64,000 nucleotides of DNA from Bidens hawaiensis (lineage: Eukaryota; Streptophyta; Magnoliopsida; Asterales; Asteraceae), in assembly GCA_021521415.1 (NCBI GenBank), contig JAIQDT010005816.1, forward strand, positions 62,001 through 126,000, written 5' to 3'. The position numbers and the translations under genes were made by a program. The first letter of the stretch is position 1. The number at the start of each line of letters is the position of its first letter. The notes under the pieces were generated by a model. It was not told the origin of the DNA and did not search any database. It was given only the letters and a program-made list of their open reading frames with translations. Below, one piece after another: positions 39,093 through 51,300 of this stretch.

Positions 39093-39660
39093 TCTATATA
39101 CACATACACATATCAATACATGTATCCATGCACACACAAATACATGGTTGTACATAATGCACATACATATGCATACACTCATGCATATACATTCATATCC
39201 ATAGACACATACATATATCAATACATGTATCCATACACATACAATACAAAAACATATTACACATATATATGCGTATACACACAAATATGCACATATACAA
39301 ATACATTCATATGTATACACGAGCACATATATACACATGCATATATATAAATGCACATATGCATATACTCATACATACACATTCATATATACACACATAC
39401 ACATGTCAATACGTACATGTATCCATACACATACAAATACATAGTTATACACAATACACATACATATGCATATACTCATGCATATACGTTCATATAGACA
39501 ACACAGATACATAGACATACATACATGCACACACATGTCAAGCATGTATTCATATAGATGACATAGTTATACACAATACACAGACATATACATTCATATG
39601 CATATACACACATGCATCAACATGCACACATACACATATCAATACATGTACATAAACTAA
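39093..39660. repeat. TACACA-rich minisatellite
   Basis: Degenerate repeats of ACATACACATAT-type words. A longer unit with TATCAATACATGTATCCAT recurs near 39,110, 39,217, 39,404 and, weakly, 39,637. Open frames on both strands (99 and 91 codons, Tyr/Thr/His/Ile-rich) are products of the repeat. Confidence 0.85.
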
Positions 39661-40690
39661 CTCTCTCTCTCTCTCTCCAACAATAATCCACCATCACCAC
39701 CCACCCCACCTTTTTCCGAAACCAAAACATGCACCACTACCATCACCAACTAAACAGACATCATCGGCCGCCTGTTGCCGAATGGCGCCACCACGCACCA
39801 CCTGTACCCACCATCACTTGGAACACCAAATACTAACAACCCTACATGTTTTAACACCACCATCTACCGTTTAACATCACCGCCTCAGAATCGCATCCAT
39901 ATCATTTTATTTTGCTGCTGCAACTTCTATAACTTCTTGATTAAAACTATTAAAACGTCCGCAAATTATAAACCTTGGAAACCATTCAACTAAAAAAACT
40001 GTGTTCGTTAACAACGAATTGTGATTAAAACTTTAGGGCTTCTGTTCGGAATTCAAAGACGAGTAGAATGGTGTAATTAGCTTAACTCGATTTGATCAAC
40101 TGGCGACCAGTATTGTAACCGAAAGAACGATTTTACATAATTTTCTTGACCTGACTACTAAGATCAAACAAATCACCCATCTTTCTTGACAAATTTTGTT
40201 AAAATTTGTGAGGGTAAACGGAGTGTGACGGATGTATATAGGTCGACGGAGGCGGCTACATGAACGACGCCGTGTTCTCCGATGAGGATGAACCTGGTCC
40301 CCTATGCGGATGAATCTAAGTCGATGCAAGGCTACCACCACTCAAAAAGATCTAAAACCGCTTGTGGGGTGGGGGGAGTCGACACCGATGGTTGTATTGT
40401 GGCTTGTTGTGAAGTGTCGTACTATGATAGTTCCAAACATGGTGGTGGTTTCAGGTGTTGGTGGTTGCAAAAATCATGGTGGTGTAGGCTTATAGGACCC
40501 CTCGCCGGAAAAAAAGGTTTTGGTGGTGGTGATGAAGATGATGGGGGAGGGGATCGTGACAGTGGATGGTAGAGGTTTTGGTGTAGGCTTATAGGACCCC
40601 TCGTCGGAAAACAGGTTTTGGTGGTGTTGATGAAGATGATGGGGGGAGGGGATGGTGACAGTGAATGGCAGTGATGGGTAGGAAACATTG
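39661..40690. other. Low-complexity stretch with (CT)n and a 99-bp duplication
   Basis: (CT)n of about nine units at 39,660-39,677, then CACCAC-rich DNA. A 99-bp direct duplication starts at 40,481 and 40,580 (each with GGTGTAGGCTTATAGGACCC). No coding sequence is supported. Confidence 0.55.
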
Positions 40691-42910
40691 TCGTTTCATT
40701 TAATTGCTAGAAAGAAATTTAAAAAAGTATAAAAAGAACTTTTCCTGACAACATGTCGTCTGGGAAATGGGTAACCAAGACGTTGTCATTTTATTTAATT
40801 TATATAAAGAAAATCAAAATAAAAAAAAATTTGATGATTTGCCGTTAGGATAGAAGTTACTAAAACAATCTCGTTTATTGTTTTCAATATATAGTTCAGG
40901 ATACAATAAAAACAAAATTAAAATAAGAAGCAACATATCCCGATCACATGTGGTATGGAAAAGGTTTTCACATGGCCCCCAAAAATTTGGTGATCCAGTT
41001 AAATTAAAATAAAATAAAATTAAAATAAATAACCTATCCCGACCACATGTGGTGGGGAAAATATTTTTAGATGGCGCCTAATTATAAAAGTTTTTCCGCT
41101 AACTTAAAATAAAAGAAAACTAAAATAAAAGGCCAATCTATCCCGAACACATGTGGTCGGTATAGGGTTACCAAACTGCGTCTTGCCATTTCATAACTAA
41201 TAAAATAAAAATATATACATACATATATACATAGATAGGGGAGAGTTATCCTAAAAATAAGTAGTTTATAGAAAGAGTATGAATAAATTATAGCAATTGA
41301 ATCATGTTAATCAATTGTTGAGATTTAAAATTATCAAAAACCGACATAGTTTTCTGGAATTATTCTTTTACCATAGATTTTAATGCTAAATATTAAAAAT
41401 ATATTTATTCTTACTATTTTTAGGAAACTTTTTATTCTTATTTGAACCCTCTATCTATATATATATATATTATAATAGATATAGTCAACTTTTCAACTTC
41501 CTTCTTTCTCACACTCCTTAATATTCAATGTCCATAAACTCTCCGGCGCATTCTCAATATTTTGCGGCGAATTCAATTCAAAAGCGATTGTTACTTTATC
41601 GCATTAACAACCTTTAATTTCATCAATTGAAACATTGAACATTAAATCAATTGACGACGGCGTCGTCTTTTCAAGCATCGCTTCCCTTTACAAGGCGATC
41701 TTATAACTACACCTCCTACCCTCATTCAATAACCAAGGCTCCTTCTATGCCCACAGCCGATGAATACCGTTAATTGCATATATGTGTTATTGCAATCAAT
41801 TTAAACATTGTTATAATCAAGCTTCAAATTCCCCCCTCTCCTTATACTTCTGATTAACCCACAAGTCTTTCCAGGTTTGTATGTTACAATTGAATCATTT
41901 ATTTGTTAACTGATAGTTATTAGGACTGGTTTTAACATTGGTTTTTGGTTTAGGAGGATTCTTGATCTTGGCCGAATTGGCAACTTTGTGAAGGTTGGAA
42001 TTTAATGATTTTGCTTCTAATGGCTCCTAAGGTATGTTATAATTATCATGCTTGAATTTCAGTTGCAAAGATTGCAAAATTAGGGTTAGTTCAATGTTAA
42101 AATCAATTGACGTTAGATCGAGTGATTTTGTTTGTGATATTGTTATAACTATGTCATCAGGATGATTTCCTTCACCATGGACTCACCTATTTCAAACATT
42201 TACGTCTGCCGGTGATTCTTTAGTGGTATGTCGTACACACGAACCAGACAGTTGGTGACTTCTTTAGTGGTACGTCGTCTAATTTGTGTCTTTCAACATG
42301 TTATTTGTAAATCATGATAAGTATCGTGGTTCACTTGGATGTCTCGGTCAATTTGTGGTATTGTTATGGGTTCGAAATCATAAGACTTGTGGATCGACAA
42401 CTCATTATGGCTATTGAATCTAAGATTTCGGGAAAAAGACAAGGATTGCGAGTCTAAGGTGCGAAGCCAATTCGCTTTTTATTACTTTTTTTCTTGGCAG
42501 TTTTGTAAGTTGTAGTGCTATTAGTGTTTTTGTTGGGTTTAATTATGAATGCATGCAGATTATTTGACTTGGGAAAAAACTATTTCTTGTGTTGCCATTA
42601 CTTGATTGCTCATCGAAGAATGTTACTAGAGTTTTTTATACATATTTCGTTGATGTGTTTTACTAATATAGCTATGCAACCAAGGGTGTTTGACTTTTCT
42701 TTCTTCTATATGTAAATAAAGTGTTTACTTTAGTGATTTACAATATAATTATTTGTAATTTACATCTATATAATTGTTTTTGTTCTTATATAAAATCACT
42801 CCCGTATAGGTATCTAAGATTCCGGGAAAAAGACAAGGATTGAAAGTCTAAGGTATGCGAATCCAATTCATTTTTTATTACTTTTTTCTGAGCAGTTTTG
42901 TAAGTTGCAG

Positions 42911-43645
42911 TGCTATTATATTGTTTATGGAATGCTGCCTTGTTCAGAAGAAGGTCCTTTACCCTTTCTGTAAACAGGTATGTTGTGGTATTTGTTTCAT
43001 AATATTCTTTTCTTAATTTTATTCTAAATATGGTCTGTGTTAACTTTACTTCTGATTTAGGTAGGAGGAACCATTCTGGCAGCTAAACTTGCTAAAGAAC
43101 GAGGTTGTGCTATCAATGTACGTGGCGGCTTCCACCATTGTTGTGCAGATCGTGGTGGTGGCTTTTGTGCTTATGCTGACATATCTCTTTGCAGTCACTA
43201 TGCGTTTATCCGTCTTAATATTACGTGGTATTTAATATTTACTAACTCATTTGAATTTTAAACTGCATTTGATGAAACTCACTTGCTGTATTTCTAATAC
43301 ATTCAGGGTGATGATAATTGATCTTGATGCTCATCAAGGAAACGGTTATGAAAAGGATTTTTCAAATGACGGTAGGCTTTTTATTATCTTGTATGTGTTC
43401 TTTTCGTATTATGATACATGGTCTAATAAGTTATATTGAATCTTGTTGCTTGCAGGAAGAGTTTATATTCTGGACATGTATAATCCTAACATCTATCCAC
43501 TTGTGAGTTTCCTCCTAAATCATATGTAATTTCAATTTATTTACAAAACAGTGGGGCTATTAACTTCTTATCCTGCCCCATGATGTTATCTTATTTAGGA
43601 TTATGAGGCAAGTAGATATATTGATCAGAGAGTTGAAGTTACAGA
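42911..43645 (+). pseudogene. HDA2: Class IV histone deacetylase (HDA2-like) gene fragment, five exons
   Basis: Exons by GT-AG junctions: 42911-42977, 43061-43224, 43307-43371, 43456-43502, 43599 to about 43645. They read, in consistent phase, CLVQKKVLYPFCKQ / VGGTILAAKLAKERG...GGFHHCCADRGGGFCAYADI / VMIIDLDAHQGNGYEKDF / GRVYILDMYNPNIYPL / DYEASRYIDQRVEVT. This is the HDAC11/HDA2 family core: the His-His of the active site (GFHHC) and the zinc ligands Asp and His (DLDAHQGNG) are kept. The N-terminal part and everything after exon 5 (including the last metal ligand Asp and the Gly-rich end) are missing, so it cannot be a working enzyme. One residue at the second junction seems lost. Carried by the Helitron. 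Confidence 0.8.
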
Positions 43646-44016
43646 ATGTTGTATAGAGTTGGATGTAATAAAAGCCAAAATATAAAATTTTAGTTGCATT
43701 AACTTGAACTTTAATCCGAGTCTATTTGAGCCATAAAAGCATTGTCCACCCACCTCTAGATGGTAATAATAATGATTAAAACCCATAGTAGATATAATAT
43801 AAATCATTATTAATTAATATATACTTAGATTAAAGTTCATAATATGGCTTAAGTTTTGCCATAATAAGCAGAGAATACATGACTAAATAACAGATTCAGT
43901 CATATTCAAATATGATATTGCTGGTTTCTATTTGCAGATATTTGCTTCGATCAAGCAAAACGTTTCATTTGCACTGCTCTGTTTCTTGATACATTATAAA
44001 ACATATAGGCGTCTCT

Positions 44017-44546
44017 ATCTCCATAGGAGAGTTGGTAGTATTAAGGTATCTCCATAGGAGAGTTGGTAGTATTAAGGTCAAGTGTGTTGATACAACAGGT
44101 CCAACGGATGCTTTTGTTGGTGGACTCAGCAGGTCCAGTGAATGCTTTTGTTGGTGGACTACTAAGTAGTTTGGCTTCAAATCCTCGACTTTTTAAGGTA
44201 ACTTAAAAAACTTGGCACCTTTTTTGTTTGATGTTTTTCTAATAGGTGTAATGAAAGGACAAAAAAGTTTTTGCGGGTCATCCTACTTAACCGACTCATT
44301 TATGCTCAAACTTATTTTGACCCGATCTTCCCAATATAACCGATCTTATTTTTCAGGATAAGAAGCTGAGGGATGCACTAAAGTTTGCAAACGTTTCGGT
44401 GCCATCACCATGACAAATAGAGGAGCAATCCATTCATTCCCAACAAAGGAGGATGTTCTTAAAAAGTTGGAGTATAATACTATTATTTACTTAAGAAAAC
44501 TTATAGTTAAAGCAAGAACCAAAAGCCAACTAGAAAACTTTTTGTA
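44017..44546 (+). pseudogene. Fructokinase (pfkB family) gene fragment, broken
   Basis: VKCVDTTGPTDAFVGGL (about 44,078-44,130) is the pfkB signature region. The family normally has DTTGAGD; here Gly-Ala is changed to Pro-Thr before the catalytic Asp. SSLASNPRLFK ends at a GTAACT donor (44,196/44,197). The next exon from 44357 gives DKKLRDALKFANV and, after a 1-nt loss near 44,395, GAITMTNRGAIHSFPTKEDVL. Two small direct duplications disrupt it: 31 bp at 44,017/44,048 and 34 bp at 44,096/44,130. Only the C-terminal third of a fructokinase is represented. It lies downstream of the HDA2 fragment within the same Helitron. Confidence 0.75.
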
Positions 44547-45496
44547 ATTGATCTATATGTACATTTAACATGACGTAAATGGAGTTATTTTTGTTTTCTT
44601 TCAAATACGCATCTTTTTTCTTGTAATAGCGTAAAAGAATGAACATGTTACTATCAGAGGTTGGTCTACAGATAGCATGCATTCATCTTTGTCTATATTG
44701 CCTCGTCCTTTTCCAAGTAATCAAACTAATAGTTCTGTTTCAAGATTAAAACTCTCTCGACAATCTGCAGTTGGTAGTCTTGCTTCCATCCTTTTTATTT
44801 TATTTTTTCCGGCAAGACACCGGAACAAAGATTAGAATTAATGGTTACACCATTTTCAATTTAACCTATAGTTAACTAGCTGACTATGGTACAATCACGA
44901 ACCGTATCGATGCCGCTGAGTTTCCGTTGCGTCTCCACCGCAAACCGAACTCATACCGATCATCATTTCATCCCGTCGCAACGCGCGGGCTTAATTACTA
45001 GTGTGTGTGTGTATAGGGTAAAGATATTTAAAAAAAAATCTCTATAAAAATATTTAAAAAATAAAAAATAAAAAACGAAAATTTTAAAAAAGTAAAAAAT
45101 TAAAATTCTTATATTTCATTCCGGTTTCATTAAAAAAAAAGACGGAAAAAAAGTTTTTTTTTTAATTCGTGTTATACCTATACATTATGTATACTTTTAT
45201 TTAATTTCTAGTTTACGTAATATACACATATGTACATTATCATTTAACTTAAATTATACATATGTGTATAAAAAAAATATGTGTACATATGTACATATTA
45301 TACACATATGTATAATTTAGCTAAGCCAAGAATTTTATTTTTTTATTTTTTTTAAGAAACTAGGATGATAAATAAGAGTTTTGTTTTTTTTTTTTACTTT
45401 TTTTTGTGTTTTTTGTTTTATGATTTTTTTTATTTTTGGGTTTTTTGTGTTTCAAAATGGTTCTCATAATTTTCAATTTCCAAAAAGTTCTCATAT

Positions 45497-45836
45497 GATT
45501 CTGATCCTAGGGTTAGGTTAAAATAAAAACCCACTTGAGTTGTGAAAACCCTAGAAACTCATTCTCAACCACATGTTTTTAATTAAAGATTAAATCTTGT
45601 GGTCAACAATTAAAGTTAATAAAAAATATTAACATAAATATAACTTTTTCTCTCTCCTAAAAACATATAAAAAAATTAGCAACAAAATATTAAAAAATAG
45701 CAAAACAATTTTTTTTAATGTTTCGATGTTTTGTATTAAATGTTACAACATATATTACATGTAACAAAAAAAAAATGATGTTACATAGGGTTTTCACACC
45801 TCAAGTAGGTTTTAATTCTATACTTTGCCCCTGATC
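45497..45836. mobile_element. MITE-like element with about 50-bp inverted ends
   Basis: AACCCACTTGAGTTGTGAAA at about 45,528 pairs inversely with TTTTCACACCTCAAGTAGGT at about 45,790, and the similarity extends outward to GATCCTAGGG / CCCCTGATCC. The interior is AT-rich and non-coding. The family is unclear. Confidence 0.55.
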
Positions 45837-46173
45837 CTATATATATATATATATATATATTACCAGCCCTATCCCGATCACATGTGGTCGCTATAGGTGT
45901 TGCGAAAACATTTTCACACGGTTAAGGATTTAAAAAAAAATTCAAATAAATTATATTTATTTTTTTCCGACCACATGTGGTCGGGATAAATTTTCACGTT
46001 GCGCCAATATTCCTGCTAAATCTATCCCGACCACATGTGGTCGGTAAAGAGTTGGTAATAAGTGAAATCTGGTCAAACCCTATACCGACCAAATGTGGTC
46101 AATACAGGTGTTTTATAGTGCACAATTGTGGTCGATAAAGGGGTTGTCCAGTTAGAATAGTTTTCTTGTAGTG

Positions 46174-46300
46174 CTCCTTCTCTGTTTTACCCGTTTTAGT
46201 AACCGTGTAATTAAGTTCTTTATTTTTGAACTTTAATATCTCATAAGAATATTATTTGACCGAGGGAAGACACATTTAGTATTTATTCACCTTTTCCGAT
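46174..46300. other. Short spacer between the CACTA end and Tat copy 2
   Basis: No gene. Ends with CCGAT (46296-46300), the target duplication of Tat copy 2. Confidence 0.7.
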
Positions 46301-47270
46301 TGAAGAAACACTAAGTGACCCGGGGCAGATTTTAGATAATCTGGGGGTTAAGTAATGTTTCCCACGAGGATGAGGTCTGGCAGAGAAGGTTGTTCTTCAG
46401 GGGACCTGCAAAACAGACACCGTAAGCTCGTCACTGAGAAGGGGGGGGGGGGTTCCTCCTTGTGACCACCCTCCGGCGTGAGAATCAGACTAGATTGCTC
46501 TGAATATAAGTGTATATTAAGAGATTGCTAGATAAGATTGAGATATCAGATGATGTCCTTACCATTCCAAGGTGTTGGAGTATTTATAGCCGAAGGTAGG
46601 TTTCCTAGAAGGTACAGCCGGCTGAATAGTATTCCTGTTCTACCAACAGTGGACTACGCACAGGCCATGCTGGTTGGTGGATAGGCTACGGCCAACAGTA
46701 ACAAGGTCGGCTGTACACTGTTCCTTTACTGCCGGCTATGCACTGTTCCACCAACTGTAGGCTGCGCACGTCCTATTGTAAGGGTTGGTGAGTAGGCAGC
46801 GGCTAATAGTGACAAACAGTATTAGAGGGTGCTCCTCCTCGTACTCTTGTCGGTGAGCTGTCACCCTGTGATTGGTTTATGGGCTGTTCTGGTCAAATCG
46901 TCCGTTCTGCCCATACCTTAGTAGGTATAGTACGAAAGACCTTCCAGAAGCATACGGACTGGCTCATTTAGGCGGGAGTATTCCCGCCTTGCTCATTCCT
47001 TCATGTGACTACTGAAGTAGCTAATGCCTTGTGCGTGTAGCCTTGCTGTTATTGCGGGTAGCCTTCCCTGATGGCTTGTATCCGCAGCTGCGGGAACAGG
47101 CGGGGTACTTCACCATTGGGAGGCTTTCCCTGCGGGTACAGCTGGCGTACTGCGCGTAAGGTTCTTTGAGCATGGTGGGTCCTGCTGGAGCAGTTGGTCA
47201 TTGCGCAGACGTCCTTGTTCAAGGTGAGTCTTGCGGGTCCAACTGGGCTCTGCTGGGACCTACCTCTTCA
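46301..47270 (-). repeat. 3' LTR of Tat copy 2
   Basis: On plus it starts TGAAGAAACACTAAG and ends ACCTACCTCTTCA. Related to the LTRs of copy 1 but clearly diverged (a different subfamily). A TATA box (complement of TATTTATAG) lies near 46,581-46,589. Confidence 0.94.
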
Positions 47271-47285
47271 AGTCCCCCCAGTCCA
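47271..47285 (-). other. Polypurine tract of Tat copy 2
   Basis: On minus TGGACTGGGGGGACT precedes the 3' LTR, as in copy 1. Confidence 0.75.
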
Positions 47286-47649
47286 ATGTTCTTCTCATGA
47301 ATTATTAATAAGTGAGGTGAACTTTTGGACTTAGCAAGGGGTTTTGAAAAGGGTTTAGTTTTTAGGTTTTCCGTGGTGATTCTTCCCGCGGTTTTCCTGA
47401 TGTCACGCAGAAATTCCTGACTTTTCTGCTTGATCTTTGGGTGTGAAGCGGGTAGGTTTGTAACCTCCTCGCACGTCAGGAGCGTTGAGTCCCACTTGTG
47501 TGGATTCTCCATGGGGTTTTGGGAGTTTTCAACATATTGATCAATTATGCTAGAACCGCCAATCCCATCATAGAGTTTCAAACAATATAGTTCTCGACGT
47601 TCCCGTCATGCGGGGATGTTATTCCTGTTTCCGCAAGGATGGCCCAGAA

Positions 47650-47865
47650 GATCCTTCTTGGTTTGAATTCCCTGCAGAGTGCTAAGTATGTGAAGGGTTT
47701 TGCCTTGACACTGTACCCGCACTCGTCTTACGGTTACTTTACTTCCAAGGTATTCCTAGCGTCAATTCCCTGCGGGTGCTAAGTATGTGAAGGGTTTTGC
47801 CTTGACACTGTACCCGCACCCGTCTTATGGTTACTTGGTTGCCAAGGTAAGGGGTATTTTCCCGC
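47650..47865. repeat. Two 97-bp repeats upstream of the plus-strand gene
   Basis: GTGAAGGGTTTTGCCTTGAC, then ACTGTACCCGCAC(T/C)CGTCTTA, recurs with a 97-bp step (GTCTT at 47,725 and 47,822). Same unit as at 17,260-17,580, where there are three. Confidence 0.85.
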
Positions 47866-48109
47866 TTACTTTTGAATCTTTTTGAAATTTCTTTTTTGAA
47901 ATTCGAAGAGTTGGTGAAAGGATAAGAACAGTCCAAACCTCTGAAACGTCGTGCGACGGTTTCTTCTGACTGTGTCAGGACGTGCAGGAAGTTATGGTAA
48001 CGTGACAGTACCTGGTCATTCCAGTCGCTTTTTCAGGCGCGTGGGCCCGTTTTTTCGGGCGCGTGGCCGCGAAATTAATGGTATGCGTCCTTTCAACAGC
48101 TGTTGCCAG

Positions 48110-48207
48110 CTTGCTTTTTGCCACGTGTCATAGTTTCATTGCACCTTCGATTTCTCTCTCCTCCGCATTAAATTCATCGCATTAATTGCGATTAGTATAT
48201 AAAGGGG
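48110..48207 (+). promoter_or_regulatory. Core promoter of the extra gene in Tat copy 2
   Basis: TATATAAAGGGGGAGAGGG begins at 48196, 132 nt before the ATG. A G-box in CCACGTGTCATAG lies near 48,120. The same pair occurs in copy 1. Confidence 0.7.
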
Positions 48208-48327
48208 GAGAGGGTTCTTTGTAATTCACACTTTCACTCTTCTCTTCATCTTTAGAACGATTTCCGGCGAATACTCATCTTTCAGTCGAGCATTCTCTTG
48301 AAATCGTTTTCTTCTTTCTTTTGCAAG

Positions 48328-51300
48328 ATGTCTCGTGATCTCGAATCTACAGCCGATGACAAGAGTACTGCTGGCGAGTGCCAGTGTGCTCTGCCTGTCG
48401 ATCTGTACCAGTACGTCGTCAGGAAGTTCATGCTCGAGTCTCTCGAGCCTGAGTTTCCTGAACCCCATCAGACTGTGTACGATGCCCCCAGAGGCAAGAT
48501 CGGGGTATATGCTGCATTCTTTGTTTATGGGAATCTTAGGTTCCCATTGACAAAGTTTGTTTACCGTGTCCTGGAGAGGCACGGTGTGCACCTGACCGAG
48601 GTGCACCCGATGGCGATTGCCAAGATACGGCACTTCGAGTGGGTGTGCCGGATTCTGGGCATTGAGCCCTATGTTGACCGCCTGATGACCTCCTACACTT
48701 GGAGGTGCATCCAGGGGTGGTATACTCTGATAACCCGGATTAAGGGTTTGAAGATTTGCGCAACCGAGCGCAGTCTTCGCTCGTGGAAGAGGGAATTCTT
48801 CTACATATCCGCTCGCGCCATCCCCCTTGCCATGAAGTTCAAAAATGGGCAAGCACTTCCTAGCCTTCACGCCTCCAACTACGAGGAGGCGGAATGGTTT
48901 TCGAAGATTTCCCGGGTCCAATCTCCGGTTTACCGGTTTGCGGAGTCCGGGATGGTGATGTTGGGGATGAGCCGGGTGTGGAAGGAGGCGGATGCGCAAA
49001 AAATCCCAATCGTCCTTGAATACGGTTCGAACTCTGTTCCTTACGGTATGCTTTGTTTCCTTTTGTTGATTTTGAATTTCTTCTAACTTCTTTCCTGTTT
49101 ATTTCAGAGGGGAACGACTTGCAGTCGCTCCTTAACCCGCGGGAGGCTGACGGTCCCGCTCGGATGGGTACTCGCGCTCTAGACGAGAACGAGTTGCCCA
49201 TCCTAGAACAAACGGCGGATCGGTTCGTGGAGGTCTACCCGCTAGGCCACGAGATCCTGAGCGCCAGGCGGCCAGGTAAGGCGCTATTCAACCCTCGACC
49301 CCTCAATGTTGAAACCTCTGCTGGAATTCCTCTAATCGTATGTTCTGATGAGGAATCCGCAGATGGTCCTCCGTTGGTGCGGAAGAAGAAGGCTACCGGC
49401 GGGAAGGGGAAGGAGAAGGTGGCCTCCACTGCCGATCCGGCGCCTCGGTCTGATTCGGAGACCGAGAGCGAAGAGGTGGCGGGGAATCCCGGTGGTGATA
49501 AGACCACCGCTCCGGAGGCTGCGACTGTCACCTCCGGAGAGCCCAAGAAGACGACGGTGATCGGCGCAAAGAGGCCGGCTCCATCGGGTTCGTCCCCGCC
49601 TCTCCGTACCTTTAGGCTTAAGAAAACCCGTAAGTACAAACTTCCTTTCTTTAACTTCATAGCTTAATATCATTAACACTTATCTTCTTTACGCAGGCGT
49701 GGATGTTGACGCATTCCAGGGTGGAGCGCAGAGGAGTACCTCTCCGCCAATGACGGTAGGCTTGGTCACACTACCTGAGGCGACGACCCAGGCGCCTGCG
49801 CCTGCTTCCGCTGGTTCAGTTGCTCACTCCTTTGAGCCGACTGTTCCAGCTGTGACGACGTCACCGCCGGCTGTGAGTGCTATTTTTACAGCATCTTTCA
49901 CCGAGCCGGCGGTTACTATTGCTACGGATTCCGCAGCGGCCACCGCGGCGGCCGCCACCATGCCTCCTCCGTCATCGGCAACGACGGCCGATCCTTCAGG
50001 TATGCATGGGGCGTATCGCCAAACTCTGCCACCTTCCCATCTGCCTGACCTCTTGGATGGATTTCCCTTGGGTTCAGGTGATGGGTTCGGCGGCTATCGG
50101 CCTGTTATTGACCCTACAGGTGCGTAGGGTTCTTTTGGCCTATTTTATATTTTTCAATCATCTTTTCCTAACTGCTTTGTTTTTTGCAGTGTCGGATTCC
50201 AATGAAGTGTATGTTCCACGATGGAACATTCGCCGAGGAACAACCCTTCGCACACCTGTGGAGTGCGTGGAGTGGGCTCGTCACGCTGCTCCCAGTGGTG
50301 CGTTGGGGGAAGCCATGGCTAGCTACCAGGAGGGTAGGCTAAGCAATGAGCTTCGGGTTCTCCTGGCCCGGATGCAGCCGCGCGTCGAGCTGCTTTGTCG
50401 TGAAAACGACAAGTTAAAAGCAGCTCGCCTTCAGGAAGTAGCTCAGGCGCGGGCTGTCCGGGAGGAGAATAGGAGGCTTTCCGCCGCGACGGCGGAGAAG
50501 GAGAAGGCGTTCAAGGCCCTTGAAGTCGAGGTTCAGGCCCGTCTCGAGGCTCGCTCCAAGGCTGCCCAAGCTGTTAATGAACAGCTTCGGCTGGCTAAGG
50601 AGACTGCTAGGAACGCGACTGAAAGGGCCACCAAGGCTGAAGCTGTTGCTGAGCCTCTACGCCTGGAGAATGAAGAGCTTAAAGCCAAATTAGAGGCTCT
50701 CCAGCAGGCTCATGATGCCTTGGCGATGGAGGACGCTAAGAAGCTTCAAGAAATCCTGGACCAGAGGGGGGTGCTTGACCTCCAAGCTAAAGGACGTCGA
50801 AGAGGCTGCGGCTAAAGATGTGTTGCTTGCCAACCTCAACAAGAGTGAAGCCGAACGCGCCCGTAACGAAGCTCAAGCTGCCCTCCAAGAAGCTCTGGTT
50901 GCCAAGGAATGGCTTCTTCGAGAAGCGTTGTCTCAGGTATGTTTAGCTTCATGTCTTCACGCTTTTCTTTGTAAATAGAAAAGGTTCTGATACTTGTATT
51001 TTTTCTTTGTAGGTTGTGCATCGGGTCTTCTCAGAGACGTCTTATGACGATGCTATGAGCGCAGCCCTCAACGCTTCTCATGAGGATGGGGAAAAGGCCG
51101 GCTTCCTGCTTGGTCTAGGGTTCGTTGAGAAAGGCATCCCGCCTTCCAACTTCCCTTTGTATGATGTGGATACTGAAGCTATTTACGACCAAGCAGTAAA
51201 CCAGTATGCCGCCTTCCCACATCCGGTGGTGGAGAAGGTGAACGAAGTCGCTGCTGCTGATGATGGGCTAGCTATTCTTAAAGCCTTCCTTGAACCACCA

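Larger units (their letters stand above)
41450..45001 (+). mobile_element. Probable gene-capturing Helitron
   Basis: The 3' end is strong: CCCGTCGCAACGCGCGGG (short GC stem, 44972-44989), 8 nt, then CTAG at 44998-45001 followed by T, the usual plant Helitron terminus and target. The 5' end is proposed at the TC of TCTATCTATATATATATA (41,450), typical in sequence, but the preceding base is C rather than the expected A. Inside are intron-containing pieces of two unrelated genes in the same orientation. No Rep/helicase is present, so the element is nonautonomous. Confidence 0.6.
40690..46173. mobile_element. CACTA-like element with ACATGT palindrome subterminal repeats
   Basis: The right end reads TTTTCTTGTAGTG at 46161-46173, the complement of CACTACAAGAAAA, a canonical CACTA terminus. 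The palindrome CCGACCACATGTGGTCGG and variants cluster at both ends: near 40,940, 41,038 and 41,135 on the left (about 96-bp spacing), and near 45,875, 45,968, 46,025, 46,085 and 46,125 on the right. Such subterminal repeats bind the CACTA accessory protein. The left terminus was not found, so 40,690 is the outer limit of related repeats. A Helitron and a MITE appear nested inside. No transposase is seen. Confidence 0.6.

Noticed and set aside
39051..39356. Tyr/Thr/Ile/His-rich open frames of 99 and 91 codons on both strands
   Set aside because: Products of a TACACA-type repeat without stops, not genes.
46301..47270. Treating Tat copies 1 and 2 as one large inverted duplication
   Set aside because: Each has its own 5-bp target duplication and its LTR pairs differ in age, so they are separate insertions.
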